Part shown: positions 7,071 to 14,673 of the stretch, one piece after another
Numbering within the stretch: the first letter of the stretch is position 1
How the letters are laid out: each line of letters starts with the position of its first letter
Assembly (NCBI GenBank): GCA_017881345.1
Contig: JADGQZ010000240.1
Span: 1 to 39,834, forward strand
Length of the DNA stretch: 39,834 bases
Source of the DNA: Myxococcaceae bacterium
GTDB taxonomy: Bacteria; Myxococcota; Myxococcia; Myxococcales; Myxococcaceae
Direction: 5' to 3'
The notes under the pieces: generated by a model
The model's input: only the letters and a program-made list of their open reading frames with translations
Database searches by the model: none
Told to the model about the DNA's origin: nothing
Made by a program: the position numbers and the translations under genes

Positions 7071-8801
7071 ATGCTCAGCGCCTGCCCACGCTGTCGAACC
7101 CCCCTGGCCCAGCCCAATCCGCCGAGGTGCGCGGCGTGCGGGGAGTCGCTCTCGTCGAGCCAGGTCCCGTCGGTCCGGACCAGTCCCCGCGGGCCGTACC
7201 TGACCGGGCGGCTCCTGGACGGCAAGCTGAGCGAGTTCCCGCTGGGGCCGAGGACCACCCTGGGCCGCCACCCGGCCAACACGCTCCGGCTGGCCGACCG
7301 CGAGGTGTCCAAGGAGCACGCGTCCATCGAGAAGGTGGGCAACGGCTTCGTCATCAAGGACCTGGGCAGCTCGAACGGCACCTACGTGAACGGCCGCCGG
7401 GTCCGGGAGCTCCGTCTCAAGGACGCCGACGAGATCGCGCTCGGGAACAGCCGGCTCGTCTTCCACACCGGCGACGTGCTGACCAGCACCGGGAGCCCCG
7501 GGGTCACGGTGCTAGCCTCGGCCCAGGCCGCCCCCGCCTTCCTGGCCCAGCTCGACCAGCCGGCGGTCGACGAGACCGAGTTCCGTCCGGCCGAACAGCT
7601 CAAGGACCAGGCCGCGCTGCGCCAGGATTACGAGAAGCTCCGGATCGCCCACGAGTTCCACCGCCAGGTGGGCCTGGAGCGCGACCAGAAGAGCCTCCTC
7701 GACAAGATCCTCGCCGTCAGCTTCCAGCTGCTCGCCGCCGACCACGGCGTCATCTTCCTGGTGAACGATCAGGGCGAGCTCGTCGCCCAGGCCGTGCACC
7801 ACCGGACCGGGAGCGACGAGGAGGTCGTCCTCTCCGACACCGTGCTGAAGCGCGTCCTCGAGACGCGGCAGGCGGTGCTGACCGCGGACGCCATCCTCGA
7901 CAGCCGCTTCAGCGGGAGCGAGAGCATCGTTGCCCAGGGCATCCGCAGCGCCATGGCCGTGCCGCTGCTGGCCAAGGGCGAGCTGAAGGGCGTGCTCTTC
8001 CTCGACACCCGCGAGCGGACCAACGCCTTCAGCGAGAAGGATCTGAAGATCCTCTCCGGAATCTCCTCCCAGGCCGCCATCGCGCTCGAGAACGCCGACC
8101 TGGCGCGGAAGATCGAGACCGAGGCCGTGACCCGGGCGGAGCTCTCGCGGTTCCTGTCCCCGGCGGTGGCGGACATGGTGGTGAAGGGACAGGTCGAGCT
8201 GCTCCGCCAGGGCCGGCTGGCCGAGGTGAGCATCCTGTTCGCCGACATCCGGGGGTTCACCTCCATCGCCGAGGGAGAGAGTCCCCAGGAGACGGTGTCG
8301 ATGCTGAACGCCTTCTTCTCCGCGATGGCGGACGTGGTGTTCCGGCACGAGGGGAACCTGGACAAGTTCATCGGCGACTGCGTGATGGCGGTGTGGGGTC
8401 CGCCCTCGCCGCACGAGGACGATCCGGCCCGGGCGCTCCGGGCGGCGCTGGAGATGCAGGCCGCGGTCGAGACGCTGAACGAGGCCCGCGAGGCGAACGG
8501 GCAGACGCGCATCGAGATCGGCATCGGGGTGAACACCGGCCAGGCCGTCGTCGGCTACATGGGTTCGGCGGACCGGCACGAGTTCACGGCCATCGGCGAC
8601 TGCGTGAACACCGCCTCCCGCCTCTGCAACGTGGCCAAGGGGAACGAGGTGCTCGCCGCGGACAGCACGGTGTCGAAGGCCGGCGCCGGCTTCCACGTCG
8701 AGGCGCTCCCACTGGCGCACGTGAGGGGCAAGGAGCGGGCGGTGCAGACCTTCCGGGTGATGGGGCTCGACGAGCCAACGTCGACCGGGACGGACGGGTA
8801 G
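7071..8801 (+). CDS. Zinc ribbon-FHA-GAF class III adenylate/guanylate cyclase
   Basis: The 576-residue protein starts at ATG 7071. Domains in order are a small zinc ribbon (C5-x2-C8 and C20-x2-C23), an FHA phosphothreonine-binding domain (about 42-133, with GRHPANTLRL, SKEHASI and GSSNGT), a linker helix and a GAF domain (about 205-342). A class III cyclase domain follows (about 385-562). Cyclase residues are present: metal aspartates D392 (FADIRGFT) and D436 (IGDCVMAVWG), base-contacting K432, and transition-state N513 and R517 (CVNTASRL). The enzyme should be active and make cAMP (or cGMP), with input from a phosphorylated partner through FHA and from a ligand through GAF. It is divergent from truD with 34 bases between starts, so the promoters must overlap. 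Confidence 0.9.
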   Translation: MLSACPRCRTPLAQPNPPRCAACGESLSSSQVPSVRTSPRGPYLTGRLLDGKLSEFPLGPRTTLGRHPANTLRLADREVSKEHASIEKVGNGFVIKDLGSSNGTYVNGRRVRELRLKDADEIALGNSRLVFHTGDVLTSTGSPGVTVLASAQAAPAFLAQLDQPAVDETEFRPAEQLKDQAALRQDYEKLRIAHEFHRQVGLERDQKSLLDKILAVSFQLLAADHGVIFLVNDQGELVAQAVHHRTGSDEEVVLSDTVLKRVLETRQAVLTADAILDSRFSGSESIVAQGIRSAMAVPLLAKGELKGVLFLDTRERTNAFSEKDLKILSGISSQAAIALENADLARKIETEAVTRAELSRFLSPAVADMVVKGQVELLRQGRLAEVSILFADIRGFTSIAEGESPQETVSMLNAFFSAMADVVFRHEGNLDKFIGDCVMAVWGPPSPHEDDPARALRAALEMQAAVETLNEAREANGQTRIEIGIGVNTGQAVVGYMGSADRHEFTAIGDCVNTASRLCNVAKGNEVLAADSTVSKAGAGFHVEALPLAHVRGKERAVQTFRVMGLDEPTSTGTDG

Positions 8802-8828
8802 CGGCCGCCGCGAGTCTGTCTTTTTTTC
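8801..8828 (+). terminator. Possible weak terminator after the cyclase gene
   Basis: A short GC stem (GCGG 8801-8804 with CCGC 8808-8811) is followed by a run of seven T at 8821-8827. The T-run stands out in this GC-rich DNA. The stem is only four base pairs and lies nine bases from the T-run, so this is a weak call. Confidence 0.3.
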
Positions 8829-8899
8829 AGCCTTGGCCCCGAACCGGCCCTGGTTCCGCCTGAAAGCGCTGGCACGCGGGTTGCCACGGTTGGGCTGCC

Positions 8900-9811
8900 G
8901 TGACCGACCTCGCCGGACTCGACGTCTCGACCGTGCTGGCTCCCGCCCTGGGGCTGGGAGCGTCAGGAGCGTTGCTGGCAGTGCGGGGCACGGCGCTGCA
9001 GCGGCAGGTGCCGGTCATCGCGCCATCGCTCGCGCCGCTGCCGGTCCTCGCCGGCATGCTCCTCACAGGAGCCTTCGCCGTGGCGCTCGCCGGGGGCACG
9101 CCCGCGGGCTCGGCGCTGCGCTGGGCGCTCGGGTTCGCGGCCCTCGCCGGAAGCCTCGCTGCCGCCTGGACCGCGGGCCAGCTCTGGAGGCACGCCGAGC
9201 TGCTCCGCTTCGCCCAGCCCTGCACCGTGGACCATGCGCTGGCGCTGCCCGGGCGCGAGCGGGAGGGACGCTGGCTGCTCGTGGATGGCCGGCTCGGCGC
9301 CGCCGGGGAGGTGACGTCTCCGGGCGGCGTGGTCTGCGCCTTCTATGACGCCGAGCTGCGGCTCATCGGGCTCCAGGGCGAGCGCGGGCGCCTCGTCGCG
9401 CGCGAGCGTGGTGCGAGCCTGCCGCTGGAGCTCCGGGGCGTGAGCAAGAGCGTGCGCGTTCGCTTCTCCTCGACGCGGGCGGCGGCCCCGATGACCATCC
9501 GGCGCGTGCTCGTCCCGCTCGAGCCCGAGGCGGGCGAGGTCCCTGCCGACGGAGAGCGCGCGGCGGTGGAGGTGCTCTCCTGGGAGTCGGTCGGCAAGCT
9601 CGGGACGCGGGCCCTCGCACTCGGCAAGCTCGAGGCAGATCGGCGTGGCGGATGGCGGCTGGTGGGCATCCTGGGAGGGGCGGCCCCGGTCGTCCTGCCC
9701 AGTGAACAGCAGAGGGCGGCGGGGGCGTGGCGGAGCGAGGCCTGGCGGTGGTCCGGGGTGGCAGTGCCGCTGGCGGTGCTCGCCGCGCTCTGCTTCGGAC
9801 GTTCGGTCTGA
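8900..9811 (+). CDS. GIDE-like domain membrane protein, function unknown
   Basis: This 303-residue protein has hydrophobic segments at about 12-30, 42-64 and 70-92, and a last one at 283-300 close to the C-terminus. Between them lies a soluble region with LLVDGRLGAAGEVTSPGGVVCAFYDAELR and later LVPLEPEAGEVPADGE. This layout (membrane segments around a domain that begins with a G-x-V/L ... SP-x-x-x-x-C-A-F-Y phrase) is like GIDE-domain proteins, the bacterial relatives of the MUL1 outer part. There is no RING finger. GTG 8900 is the only good start. The match is tentative and the role is not known. Confidence 0.5.
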   Translation: MTDLAGLDVSTVLAPALGLGASGALLAVRGTALQRQVPVIAPSLAPLPVLAGMLLTGAFAVALAGGTPAGSALRWALGFAALAGSLAAAWTAGQLWRHAELLRFAQPCTVDHALALPGREREGRWLLVDGRLGAAGEVTSPGGVVCAFYDAELRLIGLQGERGRLVARERGASLPLELRGVSKSVRVRFSSTRAAAPMTIRRVLVPLEPEAGEVPADGERAAVEVLSWESVGKLGTRALALGKLEADRRGGWRLVGILGGAAPVVLPSEQQRAAGAWRSEAWRWSGVAVPLAVLAALCFGRSV

Positions 9812-9890
9812 GCGGTCTCCCTGCGCGGGGACGGGCGACCGCTGCAGCAACGTTGTCCGCAAGCGCGCGGATCGGGCCTGCTCGGGCCCG

Positions 9891-10565
9891 ATGGTCACGT
9901 TCGTGCTCCTGTTGCTCACCGGGGCTGCGCCGACCACCGACGCGGTGGATCGAATCCGCGCCTGGGTCGGAGTGAACGGGGGAGAGCCCTCCGGCTACGA
10001 CGCGATGGCCGACTGCACCGGCCCGCATCGGGCCTATCGGACGCGCGTGGCCTTCCGCCGCTCCGACGGCTGGGCGCGCTTCGTTCAGTGGCACGGCGAG
10101 GAGCAGAGCTCGGATGCGGTCGCGCTCGGCACCGCGAGCTGGGTCCTGGATGATGCGGGGAAGTGGGCCGCGGGCGACGCCGACGTCCTGGCGAGGGTGA
10201 TCGGCCACCAGTTTCTCGCCATGGTCCTCGCGCCGGAGCGAATCTTCCGCAGGCTGGCCTCGAGCGGCAAGGAGCCGTTCGAGGACCAGTCGGTGGAGTG
10301 GTTCACCGGGACCGAGATCGCCGGGACGCCGGTCGAGCTCGCCATCGACGCCGAAGGCCGTCCGGTCGTGCTGCGGCTTCACCGGGGAGGAAAGATTGGC
10401 TCGCTGCTCGTCCGCTGGTCGGGCTGGCAGCGCTTCGGGAGCGTCAAGATCCCGATGACCGTCCAGATCGACCAGGGCAAGGACATCTTTCGCTTCCGCT
10501 TTCGCCCGCCGCGGCTGGAACCACCGAGCGATGCCGGGTGGACCCCGGCAGGGACCGCGCGCTGA
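9891..10565 (+). CDS. Exported protein of unknown function
   Basis: This 224-residue protein starts at ATG 9891. The first 13 residues are hydrophobic (VTFVLLLLTGAAPT), consistent with a short signal peptide. The body alternates charged and aromatic strands (WARFVQWHGEEQ, VEWFTGTEIAGTPVELAID, RFGSVKIPMTVQIDQGKDIFRFRF), which suggests a beta-rich fold like outer-membrane lipoprotein carrier or DUF-type beta sheets. I recognise no family. The in-frame reading upstream to 9645 overlaps the previous gene and is not needed. It converges on the HExxH gene with 37 bases between stops. Confidence 0.55.
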   Translation: MVTFVLLLLTGAAPTTDAVDRIRAWVGVNGGEPSGYDAMADCTGPHRAYRTRVAFRRSDGWARFVQWHGEEQSSDAVALGTASWVLDDAGKWAAGDADVLARVIGHQFLAMVLAPERIFRRLASSGKEPFEDQSVEWFTGTEIAGTPVELAIDAEGRPVVLRLHRGGKIGSLLVRWSGWQRFGSVKIPMTVQIDQGKDIFRFRFRPPRLEPPSDAGWTPAGTAR

Positions 10566-10602
10566 GACGCGCCGACGCGCGCGGGTGCACCGGAAGGCCG
10601 CT

Positions 10603-11604
10603 CTACCTCTCGCTGTCCGTGCGCCGATCCGGCGAGGGGAGCGAACCGGCGTCGCCGGCTTCCGCCAGTCTGCGGAGGGCGCGCTCCACCTGCGCCCGGC
10701 TCTCGGCAGGTGGCATACGAGCCAGCTCGGCCAGGGAGTGGGTCCGCCCCAGCTCCCGGGCGATGCGCCAGCCGATGACATATCCACTGCGCGGCGGCAC
10801 CTCGGTGGCCTTCTCGGTCGACCCGTAGAAGAACTGCCTGTAGGTGGGCCCGTCCTCGGGGTCGTCCAGGTGCGCGAGCAGGCGCCGGCTCAGCTCGGCG
10901 ATCCGCGGGGTCGCCTCGGCGATGAGTGCGTCCGGGACGCTGATCTCGTCGTTCGTCGCGCCGGGGTTGAGCGCCGCACTGACGTAGGTGGCGAGGCCCT
11001 CCTCCCAGAGCGCCCCGGCCACGGTCTCCGGCGCGTCGGGGTGGAGGTTCCCGTGGTGCACGTGGAAGAGCTCATGCTCGAGGAAGGGGCGGAGGTCGAA
11101 GCCCCGCGGCCGGATGACGGCGATGACGTCGGCTCCAAAGAGCAGCACATCGGCTCCGTCGACCGGGCGGGTGCCGCCATCGAACGCGCCGAGAGAGCAG
11201 ACGACGTAGACGGGGCGCCGCGACACGAAGTCAGGGAACGTCCTCCGGAACTGCGCTGCCGCGTCCTGGAGGTCTCCCTCCAGCGTCCGGCGCACCTCGT
11301 CCACCCGGGCCGGGTCGGGCACGAACCTGGCCGCCTTCTTCAGCCGTTCCGGGATGCTGCTCGAGAAGGGTTCCGCCAGGCCGAGAACCTTGGAGGTGTA
11401 CAGGGTAGGGTGGGGTGACCGGAGGAGCTGGTCGAAGGCGCGGACCTGCCGCTCGGCCGTGGCGCCCGGCGCGCGCCGCCAGAACTCCGCACACCCCTCC
11501 GCGGCGTCGACGAGCTGGAGCCGGGTGGCACCGGCGTCGGGCGCGGCGCCCGCCGGAGCTCCGGCGAGCGAGAGGAGCGCGATGGCCAGCGCACGGACGG
11601 GCAT
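10603..11604 (-). CDS. Exported HExxH zinc metallopeptidase-like protein (DUF2268-like)
   Basis: This 333-residue protein has a signal peptide (about 1-20, ending GAPAGA). It carries H177-E-L-F-H181 followed by LWEEGLATYVS at 200-210, where E201 or E202 could be the third zinc ligand, the gluzincin pattern. This resembles DUF2268-type predicted Zn-dependent proteases. The surrounding sequence (FLEHELFHVHHGNLHPD) supports a real active site rather than a chance motif. It is transcribed away from the next minus-strand gene start, with 55 bases between it and the acyltransferase stop upstream. Its substrate is unknown. Confidence 0.6.
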   Translation of the reverse strand: MPVRALAIALLSLAGAPAGAAPDAGATRLQLVDAAEGCAEFWRRAPGATAERQVRAFDQLLRSPHPTLYTSKVLGLAEPFSSSIPERLKKAARFVPDPARVDEVRRTLEGDLQDAAAQFRRTFPDFVSRRPVYVVCSLGAFDGGTRPVDGADVLLFGADVIAVIRPRGFDLRPFLEHELFHVHHGNLHPDAPETVAGALWEEGLATYVSAALNPGATNDEISVPDALIAEATPRIAELSRRLLAHLDDPEDGPTYRQFFYGSTEKATEVPPRSGYVIGWRIARELGRTHSLAELARMPPAESRAQVERALRRLAEAGDAGSLPSPDRRTDSER

Positions 11605-11659
11605 GCGCAGCGGACGGTCGAGTCGTCCGACGATTTCGACCAGCCTCCGGGCCAGCGCC

Positions 11660-12796
11660 TCAGATGTACTGCGCCAGGCTTCCCGGGTGAGCGACCTTGT
11701 ACCGGCGGAACCGCTCGCAGAGCGGGAGGAGCAGGGCGATCACGACGGCGGCGGCGAGGTAGGTGGCCGTCAGGCCGCCACCGTGGAGCAGCCCCATCGC
11801 CCACGCACCGAGCCGGAGCAGATGCGCGTGGAGCAGGTAGAAGAAGAACGCGCTCTGGCCCAGAGGCAGCAACAGCGCCGCCGCCCAGCCAGGCAGCGTC
11901 GAGTTCCAGAGCGCGGCGAGCAGCAGCCAGGCGATGCCGAGCTCGCAGGCCAGGTAGCTGAAGCTCGCCGGGTACTTGGCGGTGTGCAGCCACTGGATGA
12001 GCGCACCGCTCTCCCGGAAGATGCCGCCGTTGCCGTAGCCGTCGAGCCCGCGGACGACGACGAAGGTGACGAGCGCCGCGACGCCGGCGAGGACCAGCCG
12101 CCGCTGGAAGAGTTCCGGCTCCCGACGTGCGAGGTCGCCGGCAGCCCACCCGAGGAGCATCACCGCCAGCCACGGCAGGCACGGGTAGCCCACCATGAAG
12201 GGGCCGACCTTGCCCGGCACCAGGGTCAGGATCAGCAGCGCCCGGCCGACCCCGTCCACGCTCCCCAGCGCGGTGGCCACCGCCTCGTGAAGGACGATGA
12301 TGAGCAGGCCCAGCGCGCCACACACCCGGGCCGGAAGCCGGCGGAGGAAAACCATGGCCACCATGCTCACGCCGATCGCGTACAGGACCTGTAGCACCAG
12401 CTCGCCGCGGTGGACGAACACCATCCACAGCGGGTCGAGCGCGGCGATGAGGAGCCCGCGGAGGACGATGAACCGGGTGATGTCCGCCTCCGACGCGCCA
12501 TCGCGCCGCCGCCGCTGGACGGACATGAACAGCGCGAACCCAGAGAGAAAGAGGAACGTCGGCGCGCAGAGGTGGGTCATCCACCGGGTGAAGAACTGGG
12601 CCGCGGGCAGTGCCGTGCCGGGGACGTAGGTCCGCGCCGAGTCGAGCACCAGGCGGCCGTGGTTGAAGGCGGCGGACGAGTGGTCGACGGTCATCAGCAC
12701 CATCACCAGCCCGCGGAGCCAGTCCACCGGCAGCAGGCGCGACCTCGCCAGCGGCACCGCCCGCACTGCCGTCACCACACGCGTCGAGACGTCCAT
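11660..12796 (-). CDS. DUF1624 / HGSNAT-type membrane acyltransferase
   Basis: This 378-residue polytopic protein has about ten hydrophobic segments. It opens with RLLPVDWLRGLVMVLMTVDH, the R-x-x-x-x-D-x-x-R-G ... M-x-x-D-H start of DUF1624 and heparan-alpha-glucosaminide N-acetyltransferase relatives. The LFLSGFALFM phrase at the third segment also fits. Such proteins move acetyl groups across the membrane onto sugars, but the bacterial substrate is not known. A GGAGG site lies six bases before ATG 12796. It follows ubiB in the same direction after a 98-base gap. Confidence 0.75.
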   Translation of the reverse strand: MDVSTRVVTAVRAVPLARSRLLPVDWLRGLVMVLMTVDHSSAAFNHGRLVLDSARTYVPGTALPAAQFFTRWMTHLCAPTFLFLSGFALFMSVQRRRRDGASEADITRFIVLRGLLIAALDPLWMVFVHRGELVLQVLYAIGVSMVAMVFLRRLPARVCGALGLLIIVLHEAVATALGSVDGVGRALLILTLVPGKVGPFMVGYPCLPWLAVMLLGWAAGDLARREPELFQRRLVLAGVAALVTFVVVRGLDGYGNGGIFRESGALIQWLHTAKYPASFSYLACELGIAWLLLAALWNSTLPGWAAALLLPLGQSAFFFYLLHAHLLRLGAWAMGLLHGGGLTATYLAAAVVIALLLPLCERFRRYKVAHPGSLAQYI

Positions 12797-12869
12797 CCCA
12801 CCTCCAGGAGTGTTCCGCTAGGAGGCGCGGATCCGGAGGTCGGTGCACGATCGATGCGCTGTTTCGGCC

Positions 12870-12884
12870 GCGGGCACTGCCCGC
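12870..12884 (-). terminator. Short inverted repeat after ubiB
   Basis: GCGGGCA (12870-12876) and TGCCCGC (12878-12884) are complementary around one base, so the formed hairpin would have fewer pairs and a loop of at least three bases. It lies ten bases past the ubiB stop on the minus strand. No T-run follows, so a terminator role is only possible. Confidence 0.25.
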
Positions 12885-12894
12885 TGTACCCCCC

Positions 12895-14619
12895 TCAGCG
12901 AGGGACGTTGCCGCCGCGGCCCGGCAGGAACCGCCGGAGGCTGATCTTCCCGAAGCGGTTCCCGAACAGGTACCAGGTGAACGCGGCCCCGAAGAGCGCG
13001 GCCGCACCAGCCGTCCCGAGGAGCCCGAGCACCGGGTAGCCGCGCACGGTCCACGGCACCTGGGCGAAGCTGATGAACGCGCCGACGATGAAGCCGCAGG
13101 CGCAGAACCCGAGGAAGGTGATGACCGCCGCGGCGCGAAGGCTCGCGTTCACCTTGTCCAGCGCGGCCGAGCGCACGTTCACCGCGAAGCGCCCGGTCTC
13201 GAGGTCGAGGAGGATCTGGGAGAGCTGCGTCGGCAGGTCCGCCGCCAGCCCCTGGAAGCGGAGCAGCGCCCGCAGCAGCCCGCCCTGCAGGTCTCCGCCC
13301 AGGTCGTACCGCCCCTTGAGCAGCTCCTTGGCGTAGGGGAGCACCACCCCGAGGATGTCGAGGTCGGGGGAGAGCTGCCGGAGAATTCCCTCCATCGAGA
13401 CCGACGCGCGGGAGAGCAGCGCGTACTCGCGGGGGACCCGGACCCGGTACTTCACCGCGAGGTCCAGCAGATCTCCGAGCAGGTGCCTGGCGTTCACCTC
13501 GCCGAGCGTCCGCGGGAGGTTGCGGGCGAGCACCCCGTCGATGTCGCTGCGGAACGCGGCGATGTTGGCCCGGGCGTCGGGCGCGCCGATCCGGTACAGG
13601 AGCCGCGCCACCGACTCGGAATCCTTGAGCGCGACGGCGACGATGAGGATGACCAGCTGCTCGCGCATCTGGCGGCTCAGCCGGCCGACGAGCCCGAAGT
13701 CGATGAGGCCGATGGTGCCGTCGGGGAGCAGGAGGAAGTTCCCGGGGTGAGGGTCGGCGTGGAACAGGCCGTCCTCGAAGAGCTGGCGGAAGGCCGTGTC
13801 GAGCACGGTCTTTGCGAGGGCGGCGCGCCGCTCCGGATCGAGGTCTGCCTCGAGCAGCCTCACCCCGCCGAAGTACTCGAGCGTCAGCACCGTCCCGCTG
13901 CTCAGCTCGTCGTGGACCTTCGGGATGCGGATGCCCGGGCGGTTGCGGTGCGTCTCCTGGAAGGCACGCACGTTCTCCGCCTCGTGCACGAAGTCGAGCT
14001 CCTCGCGGATCGCGCGGTCGAATTCCTCGGCGATGCCCACCGGTGAGTAGATGCCGGTCTCCTCGACCACGGCCTCGAGGAGCCTCGCCACGGACTTGAG
14101 CACCTGGAGGTCGGAGGCGACCTGCGCCTGGATATCCGGGCGCTGCACCTTCACCACCACCGGCTCGCCGGCACGCGTCGTGGCCCGGTGCACCTGGGCG
14201 ATGCTTGCCGCCGCGAGAGGCTGCGGGTCGATGCTGGCGAACGCCTCCTCGGGCGACCGACCCAGGCCGGCCTGGATGGCGCCGCGGACGGCCTCGAGCG
14301 GGATGGGCGTCACCGAGTCCTGCAGCATCCGGAGCTCGGTGACGAACTCGCCGGGGAGGAGATCGGCACGCGTGGAGAGCACCTGCCCGAGCTTCACGAA
14401 CGTCGGGCCGAGGTCCTCAAGCATCCGCCGGAAGCGACGGGCCGCGCTGGCCGCGCGGGTGTCCGGCGCCTGCTCGACCGGCTCGCGGCGGCCGATGAGC
14501 CGGAAGACGCCGGCGCGGTCGAGGAGGTCGGCGAACCCGTGCCGCGCGGCGATGGTGGCGATCTGTCTGAGCCGGTTGAGATCGTGGAGATTCAAGGGGT
14601 CAGCCCGGGGTGCTACCAT
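12895..14619 (-). CDS. ubiB: UbiB/ABC1-family atypical kinase (ADCK-like)
   Basis: This 574-residue protein has the UbiB signature: FVKLGQVLSTR (K76-x-G-Q79), the alanine-rich loop PLAAASIAQVH at 134-144, VVVKVQRP with K157, HADPHPGNF for the catalytic loop and IDFGLVGR for metal binding. Two hydrophobic segments close the protein (about 505-530 and 535-555). Family members support ubiquinone or other isoprenoid lipid handling, probably as ATPases. The start is ATG 14619, which gives residue MVAPRADPL with a G-rich stretch upstream. The reading frame stays open to 16959 but only as a shadow of mutS. It is divergent from mutS. Confidence 0.88.
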   Translation of the reverse strand: MVAPRADPLNLHDLNRLRQIATIAARHGFADLLDRAGVFRLIGRREPVEQAPDTRAASAARRFRRMLEDLGPTFVKLGQVLSTRADLLPGEFVTELRMLQDSVTPIPLEAVRGAIQAGLGRSPEEAFASIDPQPLAAASIAQVHRATTRAGEPVVVKVQRPDIQAQVASDLQVLKSVARLLEAVVEETGIYSPVGIAEEFDRAIREELDFVHEAENVRAFQETHRNRPGIRIPKVHDELSSGTVLTLEYFGGVRLLEADLDPERRAALAKTVLDTAFRQLFEDGLFHADPHPGNFLLLPDGTIGLIDFGLVGRLSRQMREQLVILIVAVALKDSESVARLLYRIGAPDARANIAAFRSDIDGVLARNLPRTLGEVNARHLLGDLLDLAVKYRVRVPREYALLSRASVSMEGILRQLSPDLDILGVVLPYAKELLKGRYDLGGDLQGGLLRALLRFQGLAADLPTQLSQILLDLETGRFAVNVRSAALDKVNASLRAAAVITFLGFCACGFIVGAFISFAQVPWTVRGYPVLGLLGTAGAAALFGAAFTWYLFGNRFGKISLRRFLPGRGGNVPR

Positions 14620-14673
14620 CGGATCCCCCCGGACGTCGTGGGCGGGCAACAGACCGGAGGCGAGGCGGCGGGC

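Noticed and set aside
5006-8863. Plus-strand open frame of 1285 codons
   Set aside because: It runs antisense to the sigma gene and truD and then out of frame through the cyclase; it shows only Arg/Gly/Pro-rich shadow sequence.
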